Part shown: piece after piece, positions 39,199 through 50,477 of the stretch
Numbering within the stretch: the first letter of the stretch is position 1
How the letters are laid out: the number at the start of each line of letters is the position of its first letter
Notes under the pieces: model-generated
What the model was told of the DNA's origin: nothing
Seen by the model: the letters and a program-made list of their open reading frames with translations, nothing else
Databases searched by the model: none
Position numbers and translations under genes: made by a program
Source: Capitella teleta
Taxonomy: Eukaryota; Annelida; Polychaeta; Capitellidae
Assembly: GCA_000328365.1 (NCBI GenBank)
Contig: KB292914.1
Span: 356,605-420,604, forward strand
Direction: 5' to 3'
DNA length: 64,000 bases

Positions 39199-39659
39199 AG
39201 AGGACCTCTGATTATTTTGAACTAGTAACGGATGATAGAGGATGCATCCCAAAAGACAATTACGCCTTTTGACTGACAAATATTTAGACAATACGCTTGC
39301 TGTGGGCTAATTCCTAGATACATCGATTTTGAGAGGGTTAAAAGCTCGCTTTCTTCTCGCCTTCGATTTCATACCGTCGTGACGGCATAAAAGTAATTCT
39401 CCTATTGTTAACAATGGGAGCCGTCTATTGAGCAGATCTTTCAGCAGTTCTTATAAAAGAAATCTCGCACTCATCTCGTTTGAGATGAGTGCGATGAGTG
39501 AGATGAGTGCGAACTATTGTGCCTGAGCAAGAAATTCGTATTTAAATGTTTCTTGAATATCATTCATAGTTGACCAAATACTTCAAAAATGGTCTCTCGC
39601 CACTCACAGAAGCCCATAGAATCGATCTAAAAAGGTTCCGAAATGAACAGAGGTCCTCT
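39199..39659. mobile_element. MITE copy A, AGAGGACCTCTG ends, TTAA duplication
   Basis: The 461-bp interval begins AGAGGACCTCTGATTATTT and ends with the inverse of AGAGGACCTCTGTTCATTT. It is flanked by TTAA at 39195-39198 and 39660-39663. The same ends occur at 56165-56709. The first 11 bases of the end are nearly self-complementary. No transposase is encoded. The TTAA target fits piggyBac or Kolobok superfamilies. Confidence 0.85.
39465..39494. repeat. Perfect 13-bp-arm hairpin inside MITE copy A
   Basis: TCGCACTCATCTC, loop GTTT, then its exact inverse. The right arm is followed by a second partial copy of the same motif up to about 39512. Its central position suggests a fold-back core of the MITE. 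Confidence 0.9.
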
Positions 39660-39663
39660 TTAA

Positions 39664-41439
39664 AGATTTGCACTGGTTGCCTGTTGTTTGTGTTTTACAG
39701 AGGTCCGAGTGAAAGAACTTTACATGATATTCGTTTTGCAAAATTCTTAGTAGGTTTGCTTTTAATTAATGCTGTTCAGCCAATTGTTCACTTCTTCTGG
39801 GTTGAATTTGAAATCTGAGATTTGTCCGAATGGCTTGTAGTGTATTGGTGCCGTCTGGCAAGCAATGCAACTGAGAAGTCTCCATGATGCAGAATGAAAG
39901 ACTTGAAACTAGATCCCTTACGTAGTGATCATAGCCGTGCACTCTAAATATATTAGATTATTGCTTATAGTTGTCTGTGTATAATTTGATGTATGTGAGA
40001 GTACTTACAATTGGTTTATAAACTGCAAATTAGATCCATTCATGGCTCCACATCGGAACAATAGTAACCAATGGATTCCGCGGGTCCAGCAATTCCAATC
40101 CTAACTCAATACTATACCCAGTGACCAATATTACAATGTCCATCTCCAACCCCTGCCCTTTCTTCCCTTTCGCCACGTGGTTGGGGGTGTGGATGGGCTT
40201 TAGTAATTTTGTCAAACCTTATTCGTGCACACATAACAGTGATGCATGCAAATGAATAACAACATACAATAAACAGAACTTAAACAGAAGTAATCGTCAA
40301 GAGCATGCCACTCTTTGAATTACACACTTTTTTCCGATGACAACAAACATTCCAAAGCCGATACCTGCGATTGTGCGTGTCAATTTTACAGCGATATGAC
40401 TTTGATCTGTCCCATATCATAGCAATGACGATTGAGAGAACTGGGGTGGATAATTATTAGCTTCTATAAAGGCCATTGCCCTCTGCGTCAGACGTAGTCT
40501 ATGCAATCAGTGAAATCACGATTTGATTAATGTAAATGTAATCAGTAATCACGCAAAGTAATCAACCATCACGTTCTTACTTGATCTTGAACGGCCGTAG
40601 ACCCCGTGCAACCTATCGCAGCTCCCGCTTGACGTAGAAGGGTGCTGTGGCATGTCAGAACAGTGCTCGCTGGAGAACCGTCTTAATTAGCGACGCAACA
40701 TATCTAAATCACGACGGTTACGAGCCGCCGCCCAGACATGACTTTCGAATATCCGATGATCTGCAGGGGTCCCCTTCCAGATTTGATCAATCGCATTTAA
40801 CTCCGTTCATTCAGCTTTTGAATATGGAAAACAATGGATAAAATACGTTGCAAACTGCACCCAAACTTTTGTTGATTTCCGGAAGTGATTGTTGCTACAA
40901 CCATATGAACGCGGCAGCGCATGTGCTCACCAACAATCCCTTGAGCGCATGCGCAATGGATTTGCGATATAGTCTGTAGTGACGCACGTGCTGACACTGA
41001 GAGAAGTGCCATTAACCCGATAATTATGTGAATGGAATGGCGCACGAGGCATATCTATGTCATCGGATAAACACCAACTGAGTTAAATTTCGGGATAAAA
41101 TTTGACTTCTGCACTGCTAAAGGGAAAAGTTCGAAATTTCAGGGTTACGCAAGCTCAAAATATCAGTGTTACATATATGAAGACGAAAATTCGTTCAGCG
41201 ATCGGATCATTGACCCGCCATTGAGCCCATAGAGATGCGATCTTTAATAATTATATTATTGGCCTCATGCAGTCTGTCGGAAAGTGTCTGATTAGGATAT
41301 GTGCATGTGATTAAACTACTCTGAGTTTCAACGGCTTCTTTGGATTAGTATACACGCCGCTGGTGGTCTGCAGTATACAAGCGAATCAACCAAGTCGAAA
41401 ATTCTGAGGACATTTATATTACTGATAACATGGTATACT
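39664..41439. other. 1.8-kb stretch without a supported gene
   Basis: Only short chance ORFs are present and no repeat was recognised. Confidence 0.4.
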
Positions 41440-41512
41440 TGGGGTATTCTACTCAAGGGCAGTTAACTTTACCGAATAGCTCCTATGCGGGTTCGAGACC
41501 TGATCGGCCAGC
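41440..41512 (+). mobile_element. Possible tRNA-like SINE head remnant
   Basis: GCGGGTTCGAGACCTGATCG near 41487-41507 resembles the B-box region of the SINE at 4071-4424 (GGGTTCGAGACCCGATC). No body or tail follows, so it is a fragment at best. Confidence 0.35.
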
Positions 41513-41514
41513 GT

Positions 41515-41592
41515 AGCTTTATTTGTAGACAAGGATGGTTATAGATTTTCATAACCAGTGTTATTTGTAGACAAGCATGGTTATATATTTCT
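41515..41592 (+). repeat. Imperfect tandem duplication
   Basis: TTATTTGTAGACAAGGATGG recurs about 45 bp later as TTATTTGTAGACAAGCATGG, each followed by TTATA-rich DNA. Confidence 0.75.
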
Positions 41593-41689
41593 TAAAACCA
41601 TATTTGACCCTTCCTTATTTATCTTCCACTCAACCCATGAATTTCCATTTCCGGGCGATAATTTAGATGGTTGGAGGATTGATTAAATT

Positions 41690-41790
41690 TGTACTGTGAA
41701 AATATTCTCTATCTCCCACTGTACTGCAGCTACGGACATGGGTTTTCATGTATATTACACGATTCAATCAAACCAAAATTAGTATCAATG
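41690..41790 (-). repeat. Inverted repeat arm (pairs with 42496-42599)
   Basis: About 100 bp that is the inverse of 42496-42599 at high identity, including ATGAAAACCCATGTCCGTAG. The arms are separated by about 700 bp and may mark the ends of, or a rearrangement within, a DNA element. Confidence 0.88.
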
Positions 41791-42126
41791 TTGAATATAA
41801 GCTCTCTATATGGCATATAACGCTTCGTTTTTGAGCATTTTCTTTAAAAAATGACTGTTTTGAGCATCGATTTTGAAATTCTACCGTTATTGGTTTCGAT
41901 ACATCTAAATTTGTATAGTACATAGCTAGAGCCTTAAAACTGCATGTAGTTTATAGTTCCTAATATTAGTGAAATAAAAAAAGGGTCTTGTCGCTGAAGT
42001 TTTCGAGTTACAGCTGTTTTACTTACCCTACCCCCCTAATATGGCAGAAAAGCGCGCCATTTCGAGTTTGTGGGTGCCGCTCTTATTTAAAGAGGACGTA
42101 CAACTTTAGATAAGTGCACATGATAT

Positions 42127-42333
42127 ATGTTTCGTTACCTTTACCAGCCGTTGTACGCCAAAGCAATCGAAATTGTAGCATCCGATGAAATACTCCAGGG
42201 GGTAGTGGTCAGACTGGGTGGTTTCCACTTGATGTCCTTCATGAGTGTTATTCCTATGTCTTTGGTCAGGATTTGCCAAAACAGGTTCAACAAGTTTGGT
42301 CTCAGTTTAAACAAAAGGCTGAAGACCCCTTAG
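42127..42333 (+). pseudogene. Fragment of a repetitive RLGGFH-motif protein
   Basis: The segment QPLYAKAIEIVASDE followed by VVVRLGGFHLM and SFM resembles an unnamed multi-copy protein family that I recall from predicted proteomes of corals, molluscs and other aquatic invertebrates (QPLxxKA... followed by RLGGFH..MSF). The match covers about 40 residues and then drifts, with no flanking exons seen. Its position inside an inverted-repeat cluster fits a mobile-element origin. The family assignment is from memory and its function is unknown to me. Confidence 0.4.
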
Positions 42334-42429
42334 GAGTTACCTCAAGTGTATAAATCTCACTATTCCAGCCGTCTTGCTGCCGCTCTTCATTCTTACAGAC
42401 CACTACTTAGTCAAAATGTGATCTTGGAA

Positions 42430-42709
42430 TGGTATGCACTGGTTGTATGTGACTTGAGACTGGTGTGTATATGTTTAGGGCACTGGAGGGATTGTATTGA
42501 TACTAATTTTGGATTTATTGAATCATGTAATATACATGAAAACCCATGTCCGTAGCTGCAGTACAGTGGGAGATATGGCATATTTTCAGAGTACAAATGT
42601 GGTGTGGAAAGGTGTGCACTGGTTGTATGTGACTAGGGCATGGGTAGGATTGTATTGACGCTAATTTGGATTGATTGAATCATGTAATATACATGAAAAC
42701 CCATGTCCT
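42430..42709 (+). repeat. Direct repeat pair, about 180 bp apart
   Basis: Segments 42430-42551 and 42611-42709 share GCACTGGTTGTATGTGACT at the start and CATGAAAACCCATGTCC at the end; the second is shortened in the middle. The first overlaps the inverted-repeat arm 42496-42599, whose partner is at 41690-41790. Confidence 0.88.
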
Positions 42710-42923
42710 CATCTAAACGATGGAAACATCGGAAGACGTTTAGTGTTGAAAATCTTGTGTAAGTAAAATTACAGTATGGGAATTCCCCTTAGTCACTTGA
42801 CTCATGGAGACACTGAAAGATGCTAAGTGCTTTCCGATCGGCCACGGGTGTTATATTATGATAAATTGATTGTGAATTTTGATTTTTTTTAATTCGTTAT
42901 GCATGTAATTATAATTTTTAGAT

Positions 42924-43003
42924 GACTCTGCAGTGCTGCTCAACTGCGTAACAAGGCTGGGCACTGTGTACAACTGTCTATGGTGGTATTCAGGATAAAG
43001 AAC
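42924..43003 (+). mobile_element. SINE body fragment
   Basis: About 80 bp from GACTCTGCAGTGCTGC to GGATAAAGAAC match the body of the SINEs at 301-522 and 4071-4424 with several substitutions. Both the tRNA head and the tail are absent. It directly abuts the Tigger remnant. Confidence 0.85.
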
Positions 43004-43122
43004 TTTTTTAGGCCGGAAACATCAATAATGAACAAACTCTGCCCATCAGTATAAAACCCGATCATTCGTCACAACAAATTACTCAGTCTGTCGACGAATC
43101 TCTGCGAGACATCTCTGCAATA

Positions 43123-43675
43123 ATGGCGACTAAACGAAAGCTCACGTGTGTAACCCTGGAGACCAAGTTTCTGGCGATCAGCGAAGCTGAAGCTGGACGG
43201 AAGAAAAAGGTCATCGCCGATAAGTTTGGATTTTCACAAAGCACCTTGTCAACTTGGATCAAGAATTCTGAGAAGATTCAAGCGCATTATAGAGAGAGTG
43301 GAGGTGACAGGAAGTGAGCGAGGTTGTGTGTAATACCCGGACGTGGAAGAGGCGTTGATGCTGTACGTGGTTCAAGGCGGCAAGAACAAAGAATATCCCC
43401 CTCTCTGGGCCGATTTAGTATATTTTGTAGTAAACAACGCAAATAAATCGTTTTAATTTTTTGTTTGTTCATGTGTTGGCAGCTTTAAAGTGTTCAAGGG
43501 TTGGTCATTTCGCTATCATAACGTAATTTGAGATCATTACGCTATCATAACGCCATCTCATAGATCATAACGCTACCAAAATGTCGAGAATTCGAAAACC
43601 CCGATTCGTCGAAAACCCTCTTCGTCGAAGTGTTTTCGCTGGTCCCTTCAAATTCGAGTTAGCGGGGTTTCACTG
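43123..43675 (+). mobile_element. Internally deleted Tigger/pogo transposon
   Basis: 43123-43317 encodes MATKRKLTCVTLETK and the helix-turn-helix signature GRKKKVIADKFGFSQSTLS, the CENP-B-type N-terminal DNA-binding domain of pogo-superfamily transposases. The downstream sequence has YPDVEEALMLYVVQGG (second HTH) in another frame and then stops. The DDE catalytic domain is missing. The right end, read inward, is CAGTGAAACCCCGCTAACTC, a typical Tigger end, with TA at 43676-43677. Subterminal repeats of the type CGCTATCATAACG occur at 43500-43580. No left terminal repeat was found. Confidence 0.82.
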
Positions 43676-43979
43676 TATATATATATATATATGTATGTAT
43701 GTATTGATGATTGTGCTAAATATTATATTTATTCTGTGTTTTCGAAGTGTTATCATTCCAGATTTTACTGGCACCTTTGCATGGATGAGCGGTTTGAGCA
43801 CATCGAAATATCTATTCACAGTGAAGTTTGGTGTTCAGGACTTGAAGAATTGATTCCCAAATTGAGATCTAGTAGGTTGAGCTCTTCATCTGATCAAACA
43901 CCAAACGACTCAGATATCATTCCATCCCATCACACAGCCATCGTCTGGTGCAGGTACATGTTTATGATCAGTCTGCAAG

Positions 43980-44190
43980 ACATGGGACAAGAGGCCCCTC
44001 TCATTTAAAAGCCCAAACAATTTCACGAAATACACTCGATCAAACGCTTTGATGGTGTATAAGAGTACAACATGCACGGATGAATCAGCGGCTGAGTAGT
44101 GGTCGATGATTTCTTCTAAAATAAAAGTACATTGCGTTGTTGAATGACTTGTTTAAATCCAAACTGTATAGCACAGCCTAGTTTCACATT
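43980..44190 (-). mobile_element. Non-LTR reverse-transcriptase fragment
   Basis: The minus strand reads AIQFGFKQ (the QFGF motif) and, in another frame, VLEEIIDHYSAADSSVHVVL followed by KAFDRVYFVKLF (the first catalytic region, usually DASKAFDRV). At least two frame changes occur. It differs in type from the CR1-like element that follows at 44400-47733. Confidence 0.75.
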
Positions 44191-44254
44191 TGGATTATTG
44201 TTTGCACTTATATTTACCATTACCTTTACCTTTATCGTTTTGTTTTTCTTTATC

Positions 44255-44290
44255 CGTTCATTTTTCCTGTACATGTTTTTGTACGAAATA
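44255..44290 (+). mobile_element. LINE-like 3' end leading into the ATT tract
   Basis: TTTGTACGAAATAAATTATT runs straight into (ATT)n. This resembles the 3' terminus of a plus-strand LINE with a microsatellite tail, but no coding part is attached. Confidence 0.4.
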
Positions 44291-44396
<106 letters not shown>

Positions 44397-44399
44397 TTA

Positions 44400-47300
44400 T
44401 TCAAACTTCATGCATGCAGTAACATAAATAATATTAATAAAAATATTTTAAAAAGCATGCAAACGCACGACACAACAGGCAATGCCTTTAAATTGACGGC
44501 GACAAGAGTAAAAACAGAAATAAGAAAATAATGGCCAGTATTAATAGGAATGAAGTGGGTTAAAATTCATATTTCACTGCTTACTCCAGTTGCACATTTC
44601 GTTCAAATCATTTGCAATAAAATACAATCATTTAAATCATTGATTTCTTTAAAACACTCATTTTCATCATCCGCAAACAATGCAGTAATACAGTTTTTGG
44701 CAACAGAAGGTAAATCATTAATAAAAAGCAGAAATAGAAGGGGGCCAAGGATGGAGCCTTATGGCACACCCGATAAAACAGGTAACCAGTGAGAACGCTC
44801 ACCTTCAATTAAAACTCTTTGTAAACGATTTCACAGATAGTCTTTGAACCATGCTAAAAGACAACTATCAATTCCATAAAAATGATTCAATTTGTACAAT
44901 AAAGGGTCATGTGATATACAGTCGAAAGCTTTGCTAAAATCGAGGAACATTATGTCCACCTGACCACCATTGTCGTGCACTGATTCAACAGAGTGATAGA
45001 CTTTTAAAAGATGGGTCGCGCGGGAGCGCCCTTTAATAAAACCATGTTGTAGTGTGTGCAGAAGATTGTCAATAAAAGGGTACAGGTGATTAAAAATGCA
45101 TCGCTCAAGAACTTTAGAAACAGTGCATAAAAGTGATATCGGACGGTAGTTCTTAACATTTTGTTTGTCTCCTTTTTTGAAAACAGGAACAATGTAAGAT
45201 TTTTTTCACTCATCAGGAGCAGTCTTACTTGAAATCAAAATGTTAAACAAAATTGTGAGAGATGGCGAGAGCAGGTGAACAAATTTTGTTAAAATAACGG
45301 GAGAAATGCCATTAGGTGCGCAGGCCTTATTAGCATTGAGCTGAGTTAGAATTCTCGCTACCCCTCCGATCTGCAGTAAAAACCGGATCAGGAACAAAAG
45401 GTAGGCCTACATTTGCAGGAGGGATGCTTGGTGGGAGGTCAGAAAAAGTTATGTTAAAAACGGAAACAAAATATTCGTTGAACATCTCGGCCTTTACAGC
45501 AGGGTCATCACTCTCAGTGCTATCATTTCGCACAGCCGATGGAATGGATTTAGAGGAGGTTTTTCTTTTGAAATAGGACCAGAAACGTTTAGGATTATTT
45601 TTTCATGAGTCTGCAAGAGAGTTTATGAAATTGTCATATTTTGATCTCAGGATGGTTTTTGCACTGTTACGTAATAATCGATACTGAGCCCAGGCTTGTT
45701 CAGTGTCAACTCTCTTACAATTTAAAGAGTGGCGAGCTTCGCTATCAAACAAGGGGGCTCTCTGGAGTTAGAAATGGTTACTTTGGGTACATTATGATCA
45801 ATAGCTGAGATTACTGTATTAAACCATACATTACATATTCCATTGGCATCAGAGCATTGTGAAAACATATCAACAGGAAATAATAAATGAAATTCCCTAA
45901 TAAAAGCTTCGGAATCACATAATTTATAGTTATATACAACACGAGAGGGCATACGATTAGTCACACGACCAAGGTGCATTTCAAAGTGAAGTACAGCATG
46001 GTCAGAATGGAATTCCTCCATGGAACCCGTTACATCAGAAATAAAATCGGTAGTGTTTGAAAAGATAAGGTCAATTACATTGCCATGAGCTTTTGAAGGG
46101 ATGAAATTCACTTGAAACAGAGTATTAGAGTACATTAGCTGGATGAAATTCGTTGTAGCACCATTACCGTTTAAAAGGGGATGAGACCAGTTTACATTTG
46201 GAATATTAAAATCTTCCAACATACAGAAAACGGAAAACTCGCGGGATACATTACAAATACACTGTTCGATGAGGTTGTTGAAGGCGTTAAGGTCAGTGTT
46301 GGGCGGACGGTAACACAGCAGCACAGCGACGCGAGGTGCTCCTTTGGGCGACAGCTCACAGACGAGAACTTTGCTCCAGGTCACGGCGCGTTTTTATGGC
46401 AGCGTTTCATCGACGGCGAGCAGCACTCCTCCACCTCGCTTGTCTGGATTATAGTGACCGACCTGTCCTTGTGGTGTATGAAAAAGTGGGGTGGGAGGAC
46501 TTTACCAACGAAGACGGAGTCGTTTAGCCACGTTTCCGTGATGGCGACGAATATTGTGCGATTTGAGGCTACCAGGTTCTGAAGTTCTACGAGCTTGTTG
46601 ACGGACGACGTCACATGCTTCAGACTGCGGGCATTCAGGTATATGCCAGAGGCAATGAGGTGACCTGGCTGATGCATCGGGGCAGGTGGTGGGACAGACG
46701 TCGGAGGTGGGTCGATCAGATATGTCCCGCTGTATTGCTGCTTTGCAAATCTCACTTTTGCAAGTCCCACACCGAGTGTAGCAATATCTGCGGGTGAGCT
46801 GGTAGTTGGGGTGATGGCTTGGGAGGTCAGTCATAAACTATTCGTGGAGGGAGTCGTATCGCTGGAAGGGGGGTTCGACGTCCATTTACGATCCCTCTTC
46901 CAATTTCCATCTTCCTGGTTGCGGAATTTCCATATGTGGACACTGTCACGAAAGCTAAAACTTGTTGTTTTGTCAGCTTTCGCCTCTTCGTTCAGTTCAT
47001 GTGCAGCGGAGGCACTCTTTCTGAAAGTGACGAGCTCCTCCTTGGTTTTTCCAGACCGCAGGCGGATGGAAGGCAAGCCGTCGCACTTATTCTTGCGAGC
47101 ATAATCGTATGATGACATAAATGTTTTTGCGTCAGGTGCTGAGGTGAAAGTCAGGTGGAGCAGGCGGGGTCGGTTTCCCTCTTTGCCGATGCGTTTGTGA
47201 GAGACAGGCATGGTGTTGATATGGATTAGTTTCAATAAATCTTTGGTGAACTTTTCATCATCATTTGAGGTTGACCCGGAGATGACGTCTTGACGGCATC

Positions 47301-47733
47301 TATCGTCCTTTAAAGCCGCTTGGACGGAGCGGTGTACAACACTGGAGAATGATCTTAGCGGAACAGTGAACCAATCCTCCGAGGAAGATGATTCGTTGCG
47401 ATCAGCTGATTCAGAAGAATCGACATTATGCACGACTGCTTGCCTAGAGGGCGATATTGCAGAGGCCTGCATTTCCCGTAGCTGGTCGTGTAGTTCCGAG
47501 AGTTTCAACTGTATTCCTTGCTGCAGTTGGTCGAGCAGCGGTCCGATTGCGCTTTGTAGTTGTTGGAGCGAGGAAGACTGAGTGCGTCGATCGTCTGAGG
47601 CGCAGAGCACTGTCTTGAGGGTGGTAGCCTGAGCGCTCCTCGCTTCGATGATTAATTTAACGAGGGCGCCCTTGTTCATCTTCTTGATATCATCAAGAGG
47701 CGTGGTGTAGATCTCGGCCATGGTCACAACCAT
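44400..47733 (-). mobile_element. CR1-like LINE, nearly full length but defective
   Basis: ORF1 (47733-46831, 300 codons, intact) is a basic, Ser/Gln-rich protein with a central coiled-coil-like part. ORF2 follows with the APE endonuclease (46770-45720: IYLNARSLKH, AITETWLND, YRPPNTDLN, SDHAVLHF). The reverse transcriptase comes next (45400-44560: NANKACAPNGISP, KNYRPISLL, QHGFIKGRS, FLDFSKAFDCISHD, SGVP-GSILGPLLFLLFIND, FADD). Several frame changes and in-frame stops break ORF2; for example, a TAA stands at the Gln of VPQGS. The coding part ends just after a MNFNP-like segment and continues into a short 3' region ending TGAATAAAATAATAAT. The C-terminal RT region is therefore deleted. Confidence 0.92.
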
Positions 47734-49020
47734 GGATGATTACAAACTACATGTATACCCTATTTGGGTCACAGGTTCAACGCACTGTGTTTTAAGGTCC
47801 CTTAATTTTGTGACACATATAATTCACATAAAAGTGTGAGAATCTGGAGACTATTTTTGAATTAAAAAATCAAAAATTTAAAACCATGAATCAATGAAAC
47901 CAGCTTAACCCAGTCTGTCGTTAATGATGCGTGATAATTTTTCCAATTCGACACACAGTTACACAGAACATATGCACAGTTACGCCATAGAGGAAAAATA
48001 ACAAGAGTACGTGGACATGTGGGTGAAAGCCTTTGGGGACGGTGTCTCTCGAATGGAGAGCGAGTTTTCTTAATTGCTTAACATGTGCTTCCTCTATCAT
48101 CTCTGAAAAATGACCGAAAATCGTTTTTAACAAGGTCATATCTTTTTACTCAGAGATATGATAAGATATAAACAGAAGGACTTTATCCAAGGACTCAATA
48201 ATTATCACTAGAGTATGCTTCACAACACCAATGCAAATAACAGGACACAGATAATCCATTTTTGGCAATCCCCCTGTTTCAGATGGATTCTGATTCTCGT
48301 TTTAGCTCATCAGTCTTGCTCTGACCCAACGATGTTCAAGCATTAAAAATATCGCGTTGTAACGACGTAATCCAGTGATCAGCAGATAAATTACTGTATC
48401 GTTTAATCGATAGCTCATACATGACTATTTTATCGATTTGGTTCGTTGGAGGAAAGCCTCTAACAAACTTTGATCGGCATTGATCGTTTTACAATTAATT
48501 GAACAGATGAAGTCATAGAGCATTTGCTCAAGGTTGCGAAATGGCGATTGCTAGCTGTTTCCACGCTGAGTCGAGGGAGTGTTTGCTGTGTAATAAAGGA
48601 GTTAGTTAAGGTTGTTAAAACGTCGGCCACCCCTATTAAGAGGGCATCGGAGAACCATGGATGAATTTTTCCATATCTGACCCGAGCAAATCATGGCGGA
48701 AAAGCTGACGCACATTATCGTGTATGGTACCAACATGGATAGATAAGAGAAATATTCTGCATTGCAATTCATCAAAATTCTAAAACAAACAAAATATAGC
48801 ATTGCATAATTATTTATCCATATATATACACATATCAAATTGGATTGGGGATTTTAATGGCACTTTATAAACTCTTGTAATAGCTCTGGGGCATACAACA
48901 GAACAAATAAAAGCAAGCACTCTAAGTCTCTATGATCACTAGTACATTTGTAATCATTGCTTGTACTACAAAAATATAAATATCAATCAGTATAAATGTC
49001 CTTGGGTAGCCAGCCGGTTT
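47734..49020. other. Spacer, no feature seen
   Basis: AT-rich DNA between the LINE and the CHP/Death gene; it should contain the latter's 3' untranslated region. No gene or repeat was recognised. Confidence 0.4.
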
Positions 49021-50477
49021 CTACGGGAACAGCAAGAGTGCCGTGTCGTTCATTCCACTTTCCCGAAGAGCTTTCTCCAATTTCTCCACGTATGCTCTTG
49101 AACCTTCTCTGGACCTCCATCCCTTCAGCATCTCAAATGTCTGAAATGGAATTTACAAATGAAGACGAAGAGGAGGAGAAGGAAGAGGATAACCTGTTCT
49201 TCCGTTTCCCCTGGATTCCTTCGTTCATATTCAGCGCAAGTAGCAGAGGTGAATCCCAGGCGATTTGCGAGGTACTGCCAGTCCCGGTTGTGCACCCTCT
49301 GAGCAACTTGCAGAAGAATTGCGTCCGTAGGAATCTGATGCGAGAAGGAGGCTCTCGATGGGAGCCCAGTTGCCTGCGAGATAAAAACAAACAAAGGGCT
49401 TATAGAATACTGGTATCTCAGGGTTATTACCCTTGAATGTGAAGTGAATGCGCGATGAGCTTCAACATTGATGTCATGAGGAACAATGTTGAACTCCAGG
49501 AGCGGTGAAATGCTGTCGTAGGGCATGGATTTGATCCAGCGCACGAATTGATCAACATTAATGGCACCTGGATTGAAATAATATTTTATTTTTTGATTCC
49601 TCATATGAACTTGTCATCTTACCTTGGTCTGCGTCATCAATTTGCATCATGAATACATCAACAATCTTCATTCTCTCCTCCTGTATTCATGTTAATACAT
49701 GTAATTAATTCATTATTTGCTGCACTCTAGGGGTAATAATTAATGTGAATGGATGCGTGCTTTCTACAAACATAAACACACTTGATAACTCCAAATTATG
49801 GAATTATTTTACAGTACCAAAGTGAGAATGAGCCTCACCTCTGTGTCATCTGGATATGTCCGTTTAAAAACTTTGATAAGGATATCCTTAGTTACTGGTT
49901 CTCCATTGTTGAGCAGGCAAAATATTCCTGGAAATTTTAAACATTTCAAAATCAGAACATTTCCTAGAATTAGACTCAACCTCTGATTTTGTGCTCCATT
50001 GTTGTGGTTTCCGCCCACTTCATGGCATTCAGAAATGTTTGAAACGCAATGTTCCCATCGTCTTTCCGAAATGTTGTCACAATCTGAAGAAGAGAATTGA
50101 GTTGCCAAATTCGTTTTTGTTCACTTTGGCTCTATTCATCACACAATTTTGCCCCATCAAATAATATTTTATGTAATTCTGAATTTTTCTTACATTTTTA
50201 ATGAATATGTCACTTGATGCTGGGGGCCGAAGCAGAACATCTGATGTTAAAAATCCTTCTTTGTTGCATCCCAGCTGTTGGAATCGCAGCCAGAGTCGTT
50301 CAACTTCCACAACTGCTACTGGAATTTTAGTTCATTAATAAATTTGTGAGGGACTTAAAAGAACTTGCATCCAGTCGCAGTGGCATGAGCTGTGATCCAA
50401 TCTGCTTTGCTTGGACGAGTGAAACTGGAGACAACGGGAAGGCCATCCTCACGGAATGTACTTGCATATAGCCCCAT
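49021..50477 (-). CDS. CHP/calcineurin-B-like EF-hand module fused to a Death domain
   Basis: Eight exons: 50477-50453, 50312-50194, 50083-49981, 49927-49839, 49680-49623, 49567-49431, 49373-49194 and 49140-49021. They join in agreeing phases to 276 residues with a stop. Residues 1-8 (MGLYASTF) resemble the CHP1 start (MGSRASTL) and fit an N-myristoylation consensus. Residues about 10-145 align with CHP/calcineurin B in order, including VERLWLRFQQL, MEHKIRGIF and VDVFMMQIDD with FVRWI. All four EF loops lack the usual acidic ligands (the first reads GCNKEGFLTSDV), so calcium binding is unlikely. Residues about 190-276 are a Death domain: LLQVAQRV, DWQYLANRLG, YERRNPGETEEQ, FEMLKGWRS, LEKALRESGMNDTA. 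The predicted role is a membrane-tethered adaptor in Death-domain signalling, which is inference. Exon 1 is short and rests on a GTGAGG donor; another start upstream is possible. Confidence 0.85.

Noticed and set aside
50341-50440. A longer first exon of the CHP/Death gene reading to ATGCAAG
   Set aside because: It would end at a weak donor and in the wrong phase, while the GTGAGG donor after MGLYASTF gives the correct phase and a CHP1-like start.
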